A DNA stretch of 19,252 nucleotides from Conidiobolus incongruus B7586 (GCA_000697335.1 JNEM01016341.1:1-19252); one strand, 5' to 3'. Positions 1 through 9,840 are shown, numbered from the stretch's first letter. Notes: generated by a model not told the origin, from the letters alone. Made by a program: numbers and translations.

Positions 1-352
1 GTGCCAACTGCTCCAAGGAAGAAATCCGCGAAAAGCTCGCCAAGATCTTCAAGTCCGATAAGGAAAACATCTTCGTTTTCGGTTTCAAGACCGTCTTCGG
101 TGGAGGTCGTTCCACTGGTTTCGCCTTGATCTACGACTCCTTAGACGCCGCTAAGAAGTTCGAACCCCGTCACCGTTTAGCTCGCGTAAGTTTATTTATT
201 AAGTAGATTTTTGTTTTTATACTAATTAGTGTTTTTAGCACGGTGTTGTTGAAGCTAAGGTCACCGCCCGTAAGCAACGCAAGGAACGTAAGAACCGTGC
301 CAAGAAATTCCGTGGTAAGGAAAAGGCTAAGGTCCTCAAGTCTTCTTCTTAA
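1..352 (+). CDS. RPS24: 40S ribosomal protein eS24 (RPS24), 3' part, one intron
   Basis: Ribosomal protein eS24 is part of the small cytoplasmic ribosomal subunit. The reading frame starts at base 3 and runs to the donor after 185; the intron is 186-238 (53 nt, phase 0, donor GTAAGT, a TACTAAT branch-site match at 220-226, acceptor TTTTTAG). Exon 2 is 239-352 with a TAA stop. Family hallmarks are [47 protein letters not shown] and the basic tail [15 protein letters not shown]. About 98 residues are present; roughly 35 N-terminal residues and the start lie outside the window. Codons are biased to AAG, GCC, TTC, CGT and GTC, unlike the AT-rich codons of the next genes, as expected for a very highly expressed gene. 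The identification is firm from the family sequence; expression level is inferred. Confidence 0.96.
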
Positions 353-1858
353 ATGTACTAAATTAAATGGTAAAATTACCACCCTCATAAACTCTCATTT
401 TTATGTATTTTTTTTATTTTTTTTATTATATCTTTTAGAAGTACCCCTTAGTCCGATTTGTAGGTTCTTTGGTAATAAATTTGCGAACGATTTGTATAGA
501 TTCCAAGTTATCAATATATTAGTGTTTTAATGAGAAAATATATTTTATCAACTAGGGCAATTTTTGGGAAAGTTTCGTATCCTCTATTATACCTTCCCAA
601 TATTTTCACTATTGAAGTTTTGATGTTATAATATTACCTATTTTCTTGATTTTCTCTCAACTTCATACAAAAATATATTCATCAATTTTACCTTCCACTT
701 AATTAATGCTGCCACCCCCACATTCTTCAACTCAATATTCACAATTAATTCTTGTACTTTTTCGCTTCCTTCCTGTGTACAAATATTTTAATTAGTCATC
801 TTTCACCATGATCTCGCTATTTCAAAATTCAATTTCACCAACTCTTCCCAATTCAAACACTAATTTCTGCTATACTTTCAATTCACAATTCTAGCTCAAA
901 TGAATAGTTATTATGCAGCGTTATTTGAACAAATCAAAATGCACGCATTTTTGAATCTTCTAGCGGTAATTCATCATTATACCTTATAACTATTCATATC
1001 TTTCAAAATATTAGTATTCAATATCCAAATATTCTTCTTCAAACTATCAATATGAACCATTTTGTCATATTCATTTTTATTGAAAATCATTTTTCTTGTT
1101 AAAAAATCCAATATATACTAACATACTTACTTTTTAAATATCAGTGTTATAATTAAAAAATAGTAAATGTGCGCGTCTTTATTTTAAATTGAAAATAATC
1201 TCAATAACAATTTTTTAAAAAATCATATTTGAAAATATATATTTGATGATTTATCCAAAATTATATTTATCTTTTTAATTTTTTTTTGTTAATTTGAAAA
1301 TTTTTATAAAATTTTGAATCTCAATAATTTATAATAATTTTAGAATATAAATTTAAATCAAGGACAAGCTCAAATATTTAATTTTAAATGGTCATTAATA
1401 TAAAATAAAATGAATATTTCGATAATAATTTAATATTTATGAGTCAAGTGATATATCGCGATTGATACTTGGTATTTTGGTTTTTTATCATAATTAATAA
1501 AATATATTCGGATTTGAAACAAGGTCATGAAAATGGCAGTAGGCTGTTTTCCTATTCCTCAAGTTGATTTTTCTAAACTTATAATCAAATTAATATTATT
1601 CTCAAATTTTAGTTATAAAAACAGCTATGATATATATAATTATTTAATGAATTTATAACATTGATTATGCTTATATATCATATAATTAAAAATAGTTAAT
1701 TAACTATGTGTGAATCTTAATGAATCAAAATGACTGATTTAATAACACGTCATTTCTTAAAAAAAACCTAGTAAATTAATATTTAAATCAACTAATTTAT
1801 CAAAAAAATTTTTCAAGTTGATTTCAAAATAATACAATATAATTAAAATAAAAATACA
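353..1858. other. AT-rich intergenic stretch between RPS24 and the TspO-like gene
   Basis: It begins with the RPS24 3' UTR and ends with the TspO-like gene's leader. I see no long open frame, no tRNA cloverleaf and no clear repeat family, only A/T runs and short scattered ORFs. The plus-strand frame over 243-530 is an out-of-frame reading of RPS24 exon 2 that runs on into a T-rich UTR. Promoters must lie here, but none can be recognised. Confidence 0.6.
474..479 (+). promoter_or_regulatory. Candidate poly(A) signal of RPS24
   Basis: A perfect AATAAA lies about 120 bases after the RPS24 stop, a plausible 3'-UTR distance. The background is AT-rich enough for chance copies, so this is position-based inference only. 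Confidence 0.35.
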
Positions 1859-2455
1859 ATGAGAGATATTATGGTAGTCATACCGTTATGGGCCGTTATT
1901 ACGATACCTAGTATTACGGGGTTATTGATAGGGTTTTGGTTCCACAATACTGCTTACACTTGGCACTTGAGTTTACGTAAACCTAGATTTTATCCCCACA
2001 CGCTCACTACTATGTTAATTTGGATTGTTTGTTATGGACTATTGGAGTATTCTTTCATATTGATAGAAGATTACAACACCGATAAAAACCCTGGTCAAGT
2101 TCGAAATTTATCAACGGTCCTACTCACTCTGTATTGGATAATTGTCAGTTTAAACTTGGTTTGGTTTATCATATTTTTTATTTTGGAATATTTGTTAGTG
2201 AATTTCCTATTTAATTTGATTCAATTTTGCGTCGTACTAAGTTTTTGTATTTTGAGCTTTGAGCTAAATAGTTTGGTAGGATATTTGAGTCTTCCTTTGG
2301 GGATTTGGTTGTTTTTTAACGTTTATTTGAGTTTGGGACTTTGGTGGTGTAATAGGGATCGCAATAGTGATATTGATTTGGAAGAAGCCCACCGTAGAGA
2401 TTTATTGAATCAAAATAGAAATAGAAATTATCATGCTATTAATGTTAATGAGTAG
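1859..2455 (+). CDS. Divergent TspO/MBR-family integral membrane protein
   Basis: This 198-residue protein has five hydrophobic segments (about 6-28, 48-70, 86-108, 112-133 and 138-162), the topology of the TspO/MBR (translocator protein, peripheral benzodiazepine receptor) family. Matching landmarks are the segment-1/2 junction LSLRKPRFYPH (family pattern KPSWxPP), a Trp in helix 2 (W55), SLNLVWFIIFF (family LNxxWxxxFF) in helix 3, and SLPLGIWLFFNVYLSLGLWW for the last helix (family PYxxWxxFAxxLNYxxW). The polar, Asn/Arg-rich tail after about 165 is not conserved. Family members bind porphyrins or sterols in mitochondrial or other membranes; this protein's ligand cannot be told. Several usually conserved residues are changed (see findings). 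The first ATG (1859) and the ATG at codon 5 are both possible starts. The gene is intronless as read, with strongly AT-rich codons. Confidence 0.8.
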   Translation: MRDIMVVIPLWAVITIPSITGLLIGFWFHNTAYTWHLSLRKPRFYPHTLTTMLIWIVCYGLLEYSFILIEDYNTDKNPGQVRNLSTVLLTLYWIIVSLNLVWFIIFFILEYLLVNFLFNLIQFCVVLSFCILSFELNSLVGYLSLPLGIWLFFNVYLSLGLWWCNRDRNSDIDLEEAHRRDLLNQNRNRNYHAINVNE

Positions 2456-3375
2456 ATTCCCTAATGGTCTTTGTAGAAATTGGAGGAGGATATGCGGAAG
2501 GTAGTAAAATGTTCATTTTTCCTCTTATCCCTGCATCCAATTTAACCTAATTTCCCAATTTTAGGAACGATTCAATAAATCCTTTTAGTCATATAATTAG
2601 ATAAATTCAATATCAAAATCAGTTGTATTTTATATTAAAATGAGATTTAAAGGCTCAGAGTTATTTCTTTGACAGTTATATTTTTTAAATATTTTATAAT
2701 TAATTCTAGTAACAAAATATAATTACATTTATTAGACTAAATGTTACATTAATAATAAGTTAAATAGGGCATTTTGATCTGTATTGAGTCATTTTTTTCG
2801 ACCAATAGTAGTGATATTAAAATTTTATCTCTTATAATAGAAAATTTATATTTTAAAAATTATGATTAATATTGAAATAATTGGAAGTGAAATATTCATT
2901 TATATTAGTTCTTATTATTGATTTATGACTATATTGATTGTTAATATATATCAATAACTTAAGAGTTTATAATTACTAATTCACCCTGATTGTTTTTATA
3001 TATAATTAATATTATTTTATAACATTTTGAAAAATTTAATTTATAATAATAATTAATTTTATAATACTAATTTTATCATCAATTTTTAATATTAAAGTAG
3101 TGTTATTTGTGAGAATAATAAAATAAACTTTTATTTGAATAGTTGATCAAAGAAAGGTTATTATTTAAAAATTATTTAACATTAAATATAAATTCAGTTA
3201 AAAATAATTAAAATATAGAGAATTAAATATATTTTATTTTATTTTTAATTTACCAAAAATCAATTTAATTCAATTTCAAATAAAATTCCCACAATTAAAA
3301 TTTTTATAATCGAAATTATTTAATAATCCTACAATAAGCACAAACTATCAAAACCCAGTCAAAAACCCTAAAAAT
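2456..3375. other. AT-rich gap before BUD32, with an intron-like stretch at 2501-2564
   Basis: The first 120 bases are less AT-rich than the rest and include an intron-like segment: donor GTAGTA at 2501, a CCTAAT branch-like site and an acceptor TTTTAG ending at 2564. It may be a 3'-UTR intron of the TspO-like gene. The remaining 0.8 kb is A/T-rich with no gene-like frame or repeat that I can support. The leader just before the BUD32 ATG is A- and C-rich. Confidence 0.5.
2574..2579 (+). promoter_or_regulatory. Candidate poly(A) signal of the TspO-like gene
   Basis: An AATAAA lies about 120 bases after the stop. The spacing resembles that of the AATAAA after RPS24, but chance is possible in this composition. 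Confidence 0.35.
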
Positions 3376-4029
3376 ATGACCAATTTTGAAATAATTAAAA
3401 CCTTAAGCCAAGGAGCTGAAGCTAAAGTGAGTCAAATTAATTTTTTAAACCAACCATGCATTTTGAAGCAGAGATTCGTAAAAACTTATCGCTTGCCCCA
3501 GCTGGATACCCAGTTGACAGTCAAGAGAATGACGCAGGAAGTCAGAGTGATAAAGAAGTGCTTTGTGAATGGAATTAAGGTACCGAGTGTAATGCACGTG
3601 GATTTACAGGGTTATTCAATTGTCATGTCGGAATTGAAGGGCGTGACTTTGAAGCACACTATTTACAACTGTAGCGATATTCAAAGGTTAAATGGGTTAA
3701 TGAAGCAGGTTGGTGAAACTTTAGCTAAGATGCATTTAATCAATGTAATTCATGGTGATTTGACTACTTCTAATATTATGGTATTGGATGGTACTGATGA
3801 TATTGCTTTAATTGACTTTGGTTTAAGTGCAATTTCTAATTTGAGTGAAGATATGGCTGTTGATCTGTATGTGTTGGAACGTGCTTTCCTTAGTACTCAT
3901 CCCACATCTGGTCATCTATTCCAGCAGGTATTAAAGGCTTATGAAGCTTATGATCCCAATCTTAAGGCAAATATGGTCAAATTGGATGAAGTAAGACTCA
4001 GAGGCAGAAAAAGAAGTATGATTGGTTAA
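3376..4029 (+). CDS. BUD32: Bud32/PRPK, atypical kinase-like ATPase of the KEOPS complex
   Basis: Bud32 is the small kinase-fold subunit of KEOPS. In that complex its ATPase activity supports Kae1 in making N6-threonylcarbamoyladenosine at position 37 of ANN-decoding tRNAs. The 217-residue sequence has the complete motif set: QGAEA (12-16) in place of the glycine loop, catalytic Lys K31 in ILKQRFVKTYRLPQLD, helix Glu E55, the catalytic loop HGDLTTSN (126-133), the metal-binding DFG (147-149), and the C-terminal signature VRLRGRKRSMIG ending at the last residue. The length is compact, closer to archaeal Bud32 than to the roughly 250-260 residues of yeast and human. There is no intron. The start is the first in-frame ATG and gives the usual N-terminus directly before the QGAEA loop. 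No active-site residue appears to be missing. Confidence 0.96.
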   Translation: MTNFEIIKTLSQGAEAKVSQINFLNQPCILKQRFVKTYRLPQLDTQLTVKRMTQEVRVIKKCFVNGIKVPSVMHVDLQGYSIVMSELKGVTLKHTIYNCSDIQRLNGLMKQVGETLAKMHLINVIHGDLTTSNIMVLDGTDDIALIDFGLSAISNLSEDMAVDLYVLERAFLSTHPTSGHLFQQVLKAYEAYDPNLKANMVKLDEVRLRGRKRSMIG

Positions 4030-5706
4030 ATCCAATATTCAGCCATGGTGTATAAAATGAAAAATAAACGGTACATATATAAAATTAGCTAATATTTATT
4101 GAATTAAGCTTCTTCAAAATCGATTTCTTTCGATAATTTGATATTTTATTCACTAACATTTTTAACTTGGTTATCAAATGATTATTCAATGCTTAATCAT
4201 ATTTGGAAACGGTAGGTAATATTAAATTAGTGAATTTTAATATTATTATTATTCAACATTGTCATATTAAATTCAACTAAACTTACCATTCTATCGACCG
4301 ATTTCCCATCAATATTCATTTGTTTTTGATTTAAAATAATATTAATTCATTCCAATTGTTATTCTTTAAAACGCTGATTTGATATTAATTCAATATATAT
4401 CAATTGACTATATCAAAAGATTGTATTAGTTAAAATAGCAATATTAAAATAATTAGAATACAGTGTTACTTTGAAATCATATTGAACATAGATTTAAATT
4501 GAACATGATTTTGAGTATATTTTAAAACTTATTGACCCATTACAGGATCTAAACCAATAGTTCAATATTAAAATATATTTAAGCATTATATAAACATATT
4601 AATTACTCAAATGTTGTTAGAAATCATTATAATGATCCAATAATTAATCAATATCAAATTGAATTCTTGTTTAAATTGATTAATACAAATTAGTAGTGAT
4701 CTTAATATTTGATCTTCAATTATATTGAACTACACAAAAAATAATATTAATATAATTTTATAATATTAAAATATTATAGATCGTTATCATTGGATTTAAG
4801 ATAAATGAAAATAAAGGCACAACTTTAATTCGTTTAATTATTTACTCTGAATTAAAGTTTTGTTTGATTTTATCATTTTATAGAATTGTAAAAGTTTTTA
4901 TTAAAAGCTGATCAATTTAGTTTGGTTAATCCTAAATATGACTATTAATAGATATATTAATATTTGGAGTATGTGGTTGCTAATTGGGAATTATATTGAA
5001 TGAGGCAATTTTGTATCAGTTTTAAAATTTGTTTGTTGTTGTTTGTCGAATTGATGATTTAGTAGTTCAATTGATGTTCAATGTATTCTTTATCTATATC
5101 AATGATCCAAATGGATTAATGAAAAATTTTAATTATAATAACCGATATTAAATTACCAGGTGTGTCAATTTCTTTGATATTTTTTTCACTTTTCTTATTA
5201 TATTTAATTTTTAAGGTATTCTAAATAGCAAATAGCTAAAAGTTAAAAATAATAGTTTGATAAAACTACTGATATAAATATTTTAAAAATTTGATATTAT
5301 CCAATTTATCAAATTTTGTAGTGAGTTTTTCATTATTAGGATATGGCTATATTAAATTAATAATGGAATCGATGGCATTGACATCATATTTATAAACATG
5401 AGATTAAATAATTTTATGGAATAAAGCTGAAATAATTGGAATATCAATGAAATTATAAGTTTTTTCAATAAAGATGGTTGTTAGAAAAGTACTCATAATA
5501 TTATTTAGTATATTATTTATTAATAAGCTTATTTAAATAGTTGATTCAGTGAAGATATCCTTTAATTATGGACTGACAAAGACGTTATAAATGAGGGACA
5601 ATATGGACTTAACTGTTGAATCGAGACAAACAGGTATTTTCAAAAAACTACACAATATTTAACGAAGTTTGAAATATATAGAGTGGAATAAATCTACAAA
5701 GAGGAG
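4030..5706. other. AT-rich intergenic stretch between BUD32 and tRNA-Phe
   Basis: Both strands are closed by frequent stops. TCAATAT/AATATTGA-type words recur, as expected from composition, and no ordered repeat, box C/D pair or conserved RNA fold was recognised. The last 150 bases (about 5560-5700) are somewhat less AT-rich, but I cannot name anything there. Confidence 0.55.
4063..4068 (+). promoter_or_regulatory. Candidate poly(A) signal of BUD32
   Basis: An AATAAA lies about 35 bases after the BUD32 stop. Placement is plausible but unproven in AT-rich DNA. Confidence 0.3.
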
Positions 5707-5711
5707 AAAAA
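5707..5711 (-). terminator. RNA polymerase III T-run terminator of tRNA-Phe
   Basis: Five A residues on the plus strand give a TTTTT run on the tRNA strand, six bases after the mature 3' end. This is the usual Pol III stop signal and position. Confidence 0.7.
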
Positions 5712-5717
5712 TTTTAA

Positions 5718-5740
5718 TGCCACCACCGTGGATTGAACAC

Positions 5741-5783
<43 letters not shown>

Positions 5784-5790
5784 AAGCAGC
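5718..5790 (-). tRNA. tRNA-Phe (anticodon GAA), intronless, weak acceptor stem
   Basis: Read on the minus strand, the 73 bases form a full cloverleaf. Acceptor 5' strand is GCTGCTT, then TA at 8-9, D stem GCTC/GAGC with loop AGTTGGGA, anticodon stem TCAGA/TCTGA with loop CTGAAGA (anticodon GAA), variable loop AGGTC, T stem CCGTG/CACGG with loop TTCAATC, acceptor 3' strand TGGTGGC and discriminator A. CCA is not encoded. Internal A-box-like (TAGCTCAGTTGG) and B-box-like (GTTCAATCC) sequences are present and a T-run follows. The acceptor stem is poor: three G-U wobbles (3-70, 4-69, 6-67) and a T-T mismatch at 7-66. It may be functional or in early decay. There is no anticodon-loop intron, unlike yeast tRNA-Phe genes. 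Confidence 0.85.
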
Positions 5791-6210
5791 ATGTCTAATT
5801 TAATTTATCAATGAATTTGTTTTAGTTATTAACAAATATAAAGCCAATTCTCGATTATCCTTTTAATCTCACCAACTATATACATTATTTTTTTTAATCA
5901 ATAACTTTTATTTCAATATTATTTTTTTTCAATCTTTTGATTAAATTTTTGTTATTTTATCTGTTAATAGATCTTATCAAATCAGATTCTTTACTTCAAT
6001 ATTCTTCATCAATTCCCACAATTTTATTCCATACAAATTATAATTATCAATTCTCAACCACTTAACATTTCTAATTATTGTTGAATAATTTACAATAATC
6101 AATTAAATATCCAAAAAATTTCAATTAAATTATAAAAATTATTATAATTAGAAATTAGTTATTATAGATAGTGTATTTAAAAATTTTAATTAATAAAAAA
6201 TTATTCCAAC
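5791..6210. other. AT-rich upstream region of ELP3
   Basis: This 420-base stretch lies between the 5' side of the tRNA and the ELP3 start. It contains T-rich runs (5880-5960) and an A-rich leader before the ATG. No gene or defined promoter motif was recognised; it presumably holds the ELP3 promoter. Confidence 0.5.
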
Positions 6211-7923
6211 ATGCCAGCAAATAGTAAAGGGCCAAGTCAAAGTGAACGTACTTTGAAAGCTTGTAGTGAAATTGTTAGAGATTTGGTTCAAGCTCACTTC
6301 GATAATAAAGAAGTAAATTTAAATGCTTTGAAAACTAAATACAGTAGGGAGAATAGGTTAAAGAACCAACCTAAATTGGTCGAAATTATCGCTTCGATTC
6401 CAGAACAGTATAAGAGTATTTTGTTGCCCAAATTGAAGGCTAAACCAGTGCGTACAGCTTCGGGCATTGCGGTCGTTGCCGTCATGTGTAAACCTCATAG
6501 ATGTCCTCATATCGCTATGACTGGTAATATTTGTGTATATTGTCCAGGCGGTCCCGATTCCGATTTTGAATATAGTACCCAATCTTATACAGGTTACGAA
6601 CCTACTTCCATGCGAGCGATTCGTGCTAGATACGATCCCTACGAACAGGCTAGAGGGCGTGTTGAGCAATTAAAGACTTTGGGTCACTCTGTCGACAAGG
6701 TTGAATATATTATTATGGGAGGTACATTTATGTGTTTACCCGAAGATTATAGAGATGATTTTGTCAAGAATTTGCACGATGCATTGTCTGGTCACACTAG
6801 TTTGGATGTTGAGGAAGCTGTCAGAATGAGTGAACAGAGTAAAACTAAATGTATTGGTATCACCATTGAAACCAGACCTGATTATTGCTTGCGTCCTCAT
6901 TTGGGTCAATTGCTCAAGTATGGTTGTACCAGATTGGAAATCGGTGTTCAAAGTGTGTATGAAGATGTTGCCAGAGATACTAACCGAGGCCATACTGTTA
7001 AAGCTGTATGTGAATCATTTCAAATGGCTAAAGATGCAGGCTATAAAGTAGTGGCTCATATGATGCCCGATCTTCCCAACGTTGGTATGGAACGTGATTT
7101 AGAACAATTCAAAGAATATTTCGAAAATCCCGCGTTTAGATCCGACGGTTTGAAAATCTATCCTACTTTAGTCATTCGTGGTACTGGTCTCTACGAATTA
7201 TGGAGAACTGGCAGATATAGAAATTATACTCCCAACGCTTTAGTAGATCTTGTTGCCAAGATTTTAGCTCTAGTTCCCCCTTGGACTCGTGTCTACCGTG
7301 TACAAAGAGATATTCCCATGCCACTCGTTACATCCGGTGTCGAACACGGTAATTTGAGAGAATTAGCATTAGCCAGGATGAAGGATTTGGGTACTCAATG
7401 CCGTGATGTACGTACTAGAGAAGTAGGTATTGTCGACATCCACTCCAAGATCCTACCCGACCAAGTGGAATTGATTCGCAGAGACTACACAGCCAACGGA
7501 GGTTGGGAAACCTTCTTAAGTTACGAAGATCCTGCTCAAGATATTTTAATCGGTCTTCTAAGATTGAGAAAGTGTAGTCCCGGTACTTTCCGTCCAGAAT
7601 TGACTAAAGGACAATGCTCCATCGTCAGAGAATTACATGTTTACGGTAGTGTTGTACCTATGCACGCTAGAGATCCTACCAAATTCCAGCATCAAGGTTA
7701 CGGTACCCTATTGATGGAAGAAGCCGAAAGAATCGCTAGAGAAGAACACGGCAGTTGGAAACTTGCAGTTATTGCTGGTAAGTTCAGTATTATTTTGTTT
7801 AATAGATTAAATATTAATGAGTTGATTTTAGGTGTTGGTACTCGTCACTATTATCGCAAATTGGGCTACGAACTCGACGGTCCTTATATGTCTAAAGTAC
7901 TTGTCGACAATCCCCCAGTGTAA
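6211..7923 (+). CDS. ELP3: Elongator complex catalytic subunit Elp3, one intron at 7778-7831
   Basis: Elp3 is the radical-SAM and acetyltransferase-fold subunit of Elongator, which makes the cm5 side chain at wobble uridine 34 of tRNAs. The radical-SAM cysteines are C98, C108 and C111 in [17 protein letters not shown] (CX9CX2C), and TRPDYC and [12 protein letters not shown] are typical of the SAM core. The C-terminal GNAT domain has the acetyl-CoA loop [16 protein letters not shown] and the ending [18 protein letters not shown]. Read straight through, the frame gives 570 residues. A GTAAGT...TTTTAG intron of 54 nt inside codon 523 must be removed to restore [16 protein letters not shown], giving 552 residues, close to yeast (557) and human (547). 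The first ATG is the start; the N-terminus [15 protein letters not shown] matches the family. Confidence 0.96.
   Translation: MPANSKGPSQSERTLKACSEIVRDLVQAHFDNKEVNLNALKTKYSRENRLKNQPKLVEIIASIPEQYKSILLPKLKAKPVRTASGIAVVAVMCKPHRCPHIAMTGNICVYCPGGPDSDFEYSTQSYTGYEPTSMRAIRARYDPYEQARGRVEQLKTLGHSVDKVEYIIMGGTFMCLPEDYRDDFVKNLHDALSGHTSLDVEEAVRMSEQSKTKCIGITIETRPDYCLRPHLGQLLKYGCTRLEIGVQSVYEDVARDTNRGHTVKAVCESFQMAKDAGYKVVAHMMPDLPNVGMERDLEQFKEYFENPAFRSDGLKIYPTLVIRGTGLYELWRTGRYRNYTPNALVDLVAKILALVPPWTRVYRVQRDIPMPLVTSGVEHGNLRELALARMKDLGTQCRDVRTREVGIVDIHSKILPDQVELIRRDYTANGGWETFLSYEDPAQDILIGLLRLRKCSPGTFRPELTKGQCSIVRELHVYGSVVPMHARDPTKFQHQGYGTLLMEEAERIAREEHGSWKLAVIAGKFSIILFNRLNINELILGVGTRHYYRKLGYELDGPYMSKVLVDNPPV
7778..7831 (+). 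other. ELP3 intron, 54 nt, in-frame and stop-free
   Basis: The donor is GTAAGT, an ATTAAT branch-like site lies at 7812-7817, and the acceptor is GATTTTAG. The length is 18 codons with no stop in the coding frame, so gene finders can read through it. Splicing joins G to GT as GGT (Gly 523) and restores the conserved AGVGTR sequence. Confidence 0.92.
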
Positions 7924-8674
7924 ATTTTAATACCTTTCAAATCTATTAGATATTATTCAATTATTATTCATTTAAAATATTTTATTAGACATTTTTCAAT
8001 TAAACAACTTTTTTAAAAATTATTTAATATGATATTTAGTTAATTGATAATATTATATTTTTTGAAATTAGTATTTTTCTTTTGCTATTCGTGTTCTGAT
8101 TTTAATTATTAACTTAATTATCAATTTATATATACATTTTTTATTCTGAATATATATTTTTAATAATTATAAATATTTTATTTTCTAATATTTGAAAATT
8201 AACTATTATTTGGGTAAAAAAAGCTTGGGCAAATCTTTATGAAAAATAATTGTAGATATTAGAATATTAAAAGTATTTTATATAAAAATATATGATCTAA
8301 TTATTTTTTAATATTAATTTATTTTTTACATTTGAACCATATTTCACCCTATAATAGTATTTTTATTTTGTGAACTGGCTGAAATTGTGGTATAAAATTA
8401 CTCTCATCCATTTTTATTATTCCAAAATATAATATAATATTTACTTATTTTTCAGTTTTATTATAATAAAAATTAAATATAAATTTACTAAAATTTTAAC
8501 TGATTTCTTTTTATACAGTTTAAATAATTTAATAAAATTCAAAATTATGAAATAATCTATAAATATTAATAATTTTAGTTAAGAATGTTTTAAAATGATA
8601 AAAGATATATTATCAAGTATAAATATTGATATATTGAAAGTTAAAATTATTAAAAAAAAATATGTTGAAAAATA
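7924..8674. other. AT-rich gap downstream of ELP3
   Basis: It presumably includes the ELP3 3' UTR. No AATAAA is obvious close to the stop. All frames are heavily stopped, and no repeat or RNA gene was recognised up to the tRNA relic. Confidence 0.55.
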
Positions 8675-8747
8675 TACCACCACTGTGAACTGAACACAGG
8701 ATCTTCAGAATCTCAGTCTGACGCTCACCTAACTAATAAAAAATAGT
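8675..8747 (-). pseudogene. Degenerate tRNA-Phe-like relic
   Basis: The minus strand aligns without gaps over the 3' half and anticodon arm with the tRNA-Phe at 5718-5790. The T arm is intact (CTGTG/CACAG around TTCAGTT), the anticodon stem is intact (TCAGA/TCTGA), and the 3' acceptor strand is TGGTGGT plus A. The anticodon loop reads CTGAGAT, giving GAG instead of GAA. The 5' acceptor strand and the 5' half of the D stem have decayed into A/T sequence, so no cloverleaf forms. A position expected to be A58 in the T loop is G. This is a non-functional copy of a tRNA-Phe gene or a tRNA-derived repeat. Confidence 0.75.
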
Positions 8748-9840
8748 ATATATTTCGTTGTTCCATGAAATATTTTTATATCTCAAAATTCCTTAACATT
8801 TCAAATTTAATTGAATATCAAACTTATTACTATTTTAATTTTAATTTAAATTTTTGTCATAGTTTTATTATTTTTTTTAATAAATTTTTTTATATTATAA
8901 AAATTAATTAATTTAATTAATTTTTATTTAATTCACTTTAAAATATTTGTAAAGAAAAATTTTTTTATTAACACTTTAATATTTTCAAATTTCTATAAAT
9001 AGAATATTATCAATTAATATATTATATAAGATACATTTAATATTTCACTAGAATATTGGTATATTTTTAATAAAGTTTACATTATAATAAATATAGATAT
9101 ATTTATTCATTCAATATGAGATTTACTATAATATTTGTATTTACGAGGATCATAATGTAATTAAACTAATATTATAGATTATGTATATTGAATAAAGATA
9201 TGAATATATATATATATATATATTCATTATACTGTTAATTTAAAATAATGTTTTAACAAATAACTGAACAAAAATGCAATTATGGTAATATAATTTATTA
9301 TCATTATCATTAAAGTACTATAAAAAACATAGTAAAGTGTCATTATTATTAAAATGTGGTTCTAATAAACATATATATAGACTCAGTAATTAGTATCAGC
9401 GTAATTATTTGAAAAAAATTAAATTATAAACAATTTGTGGCTATAAAAGGCTAACTGTATAATAAAATTTAGTACTAAGATAAAGTATTAAAGAGTTTGT
9501 GGAGATAAAATTATAAAAAGATGAAAAACAATCAGGTTGAAGAGATTAGATAGGAGCTGCGGTATTTTAATTAGATGCACTATCAAGTAATATTCTTACT
9601 TGAATAAACTCTAGATACCCCAAAAAGAACTGTTATCTATATAAGAGATTAATAATAAGTGCTAAAAACAATAATCTATATATCTAAAAGTAGCTAGATG
9701 GGTCAATCTGAATATTTAAAGTTATCAACAATATATTAAGTTTATTGCCTATTCCAAATTCGATGCTATAAATTAGGCTATAGGGATTGATTTACCTTTA
9801 CATGATGGTAATAAGAATTGAAGATGAGATTGATGGTTTA
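8748..9840. other. AT-rich gap between the tRNA relic and cofilin
   Basis: No gene-like frame is visible. A short (TA)n tract lies near 9204-9223. The last 300 bases (9500-9840) are less AT-rich and probably include the cofilin 3' UTR on the minus strand, but nothing more specific can be supported. Confidence 0.55.
9204..9223. repeat. (TA)n microsatellite
   Basis: About ten uninterrupted TA units, a simple repeat in intergenic DNA. Confidence 0.85.

Noticed and set aside
243-530. Plus-strand 95-codon open frame
   Set aside because: It reads RPS24 exon 2 in the wrong frame and then runs through a T-rich UTR. The correct frame gives the conserved eS24 C-terminus.
6294-6993. Minus-strand open frames within ELP3
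   Set aside because: Antisense shadows of a conserved coding exon, with no recognisable protein.
8675-8747. Functional tRNA-Leu(GAG)
   Set aside because: The loop contains GAG, but the D stem and acceptor stem do not form and the long variable arm of tRNA-Leu is absent. It is a tRNA-Phe relic.
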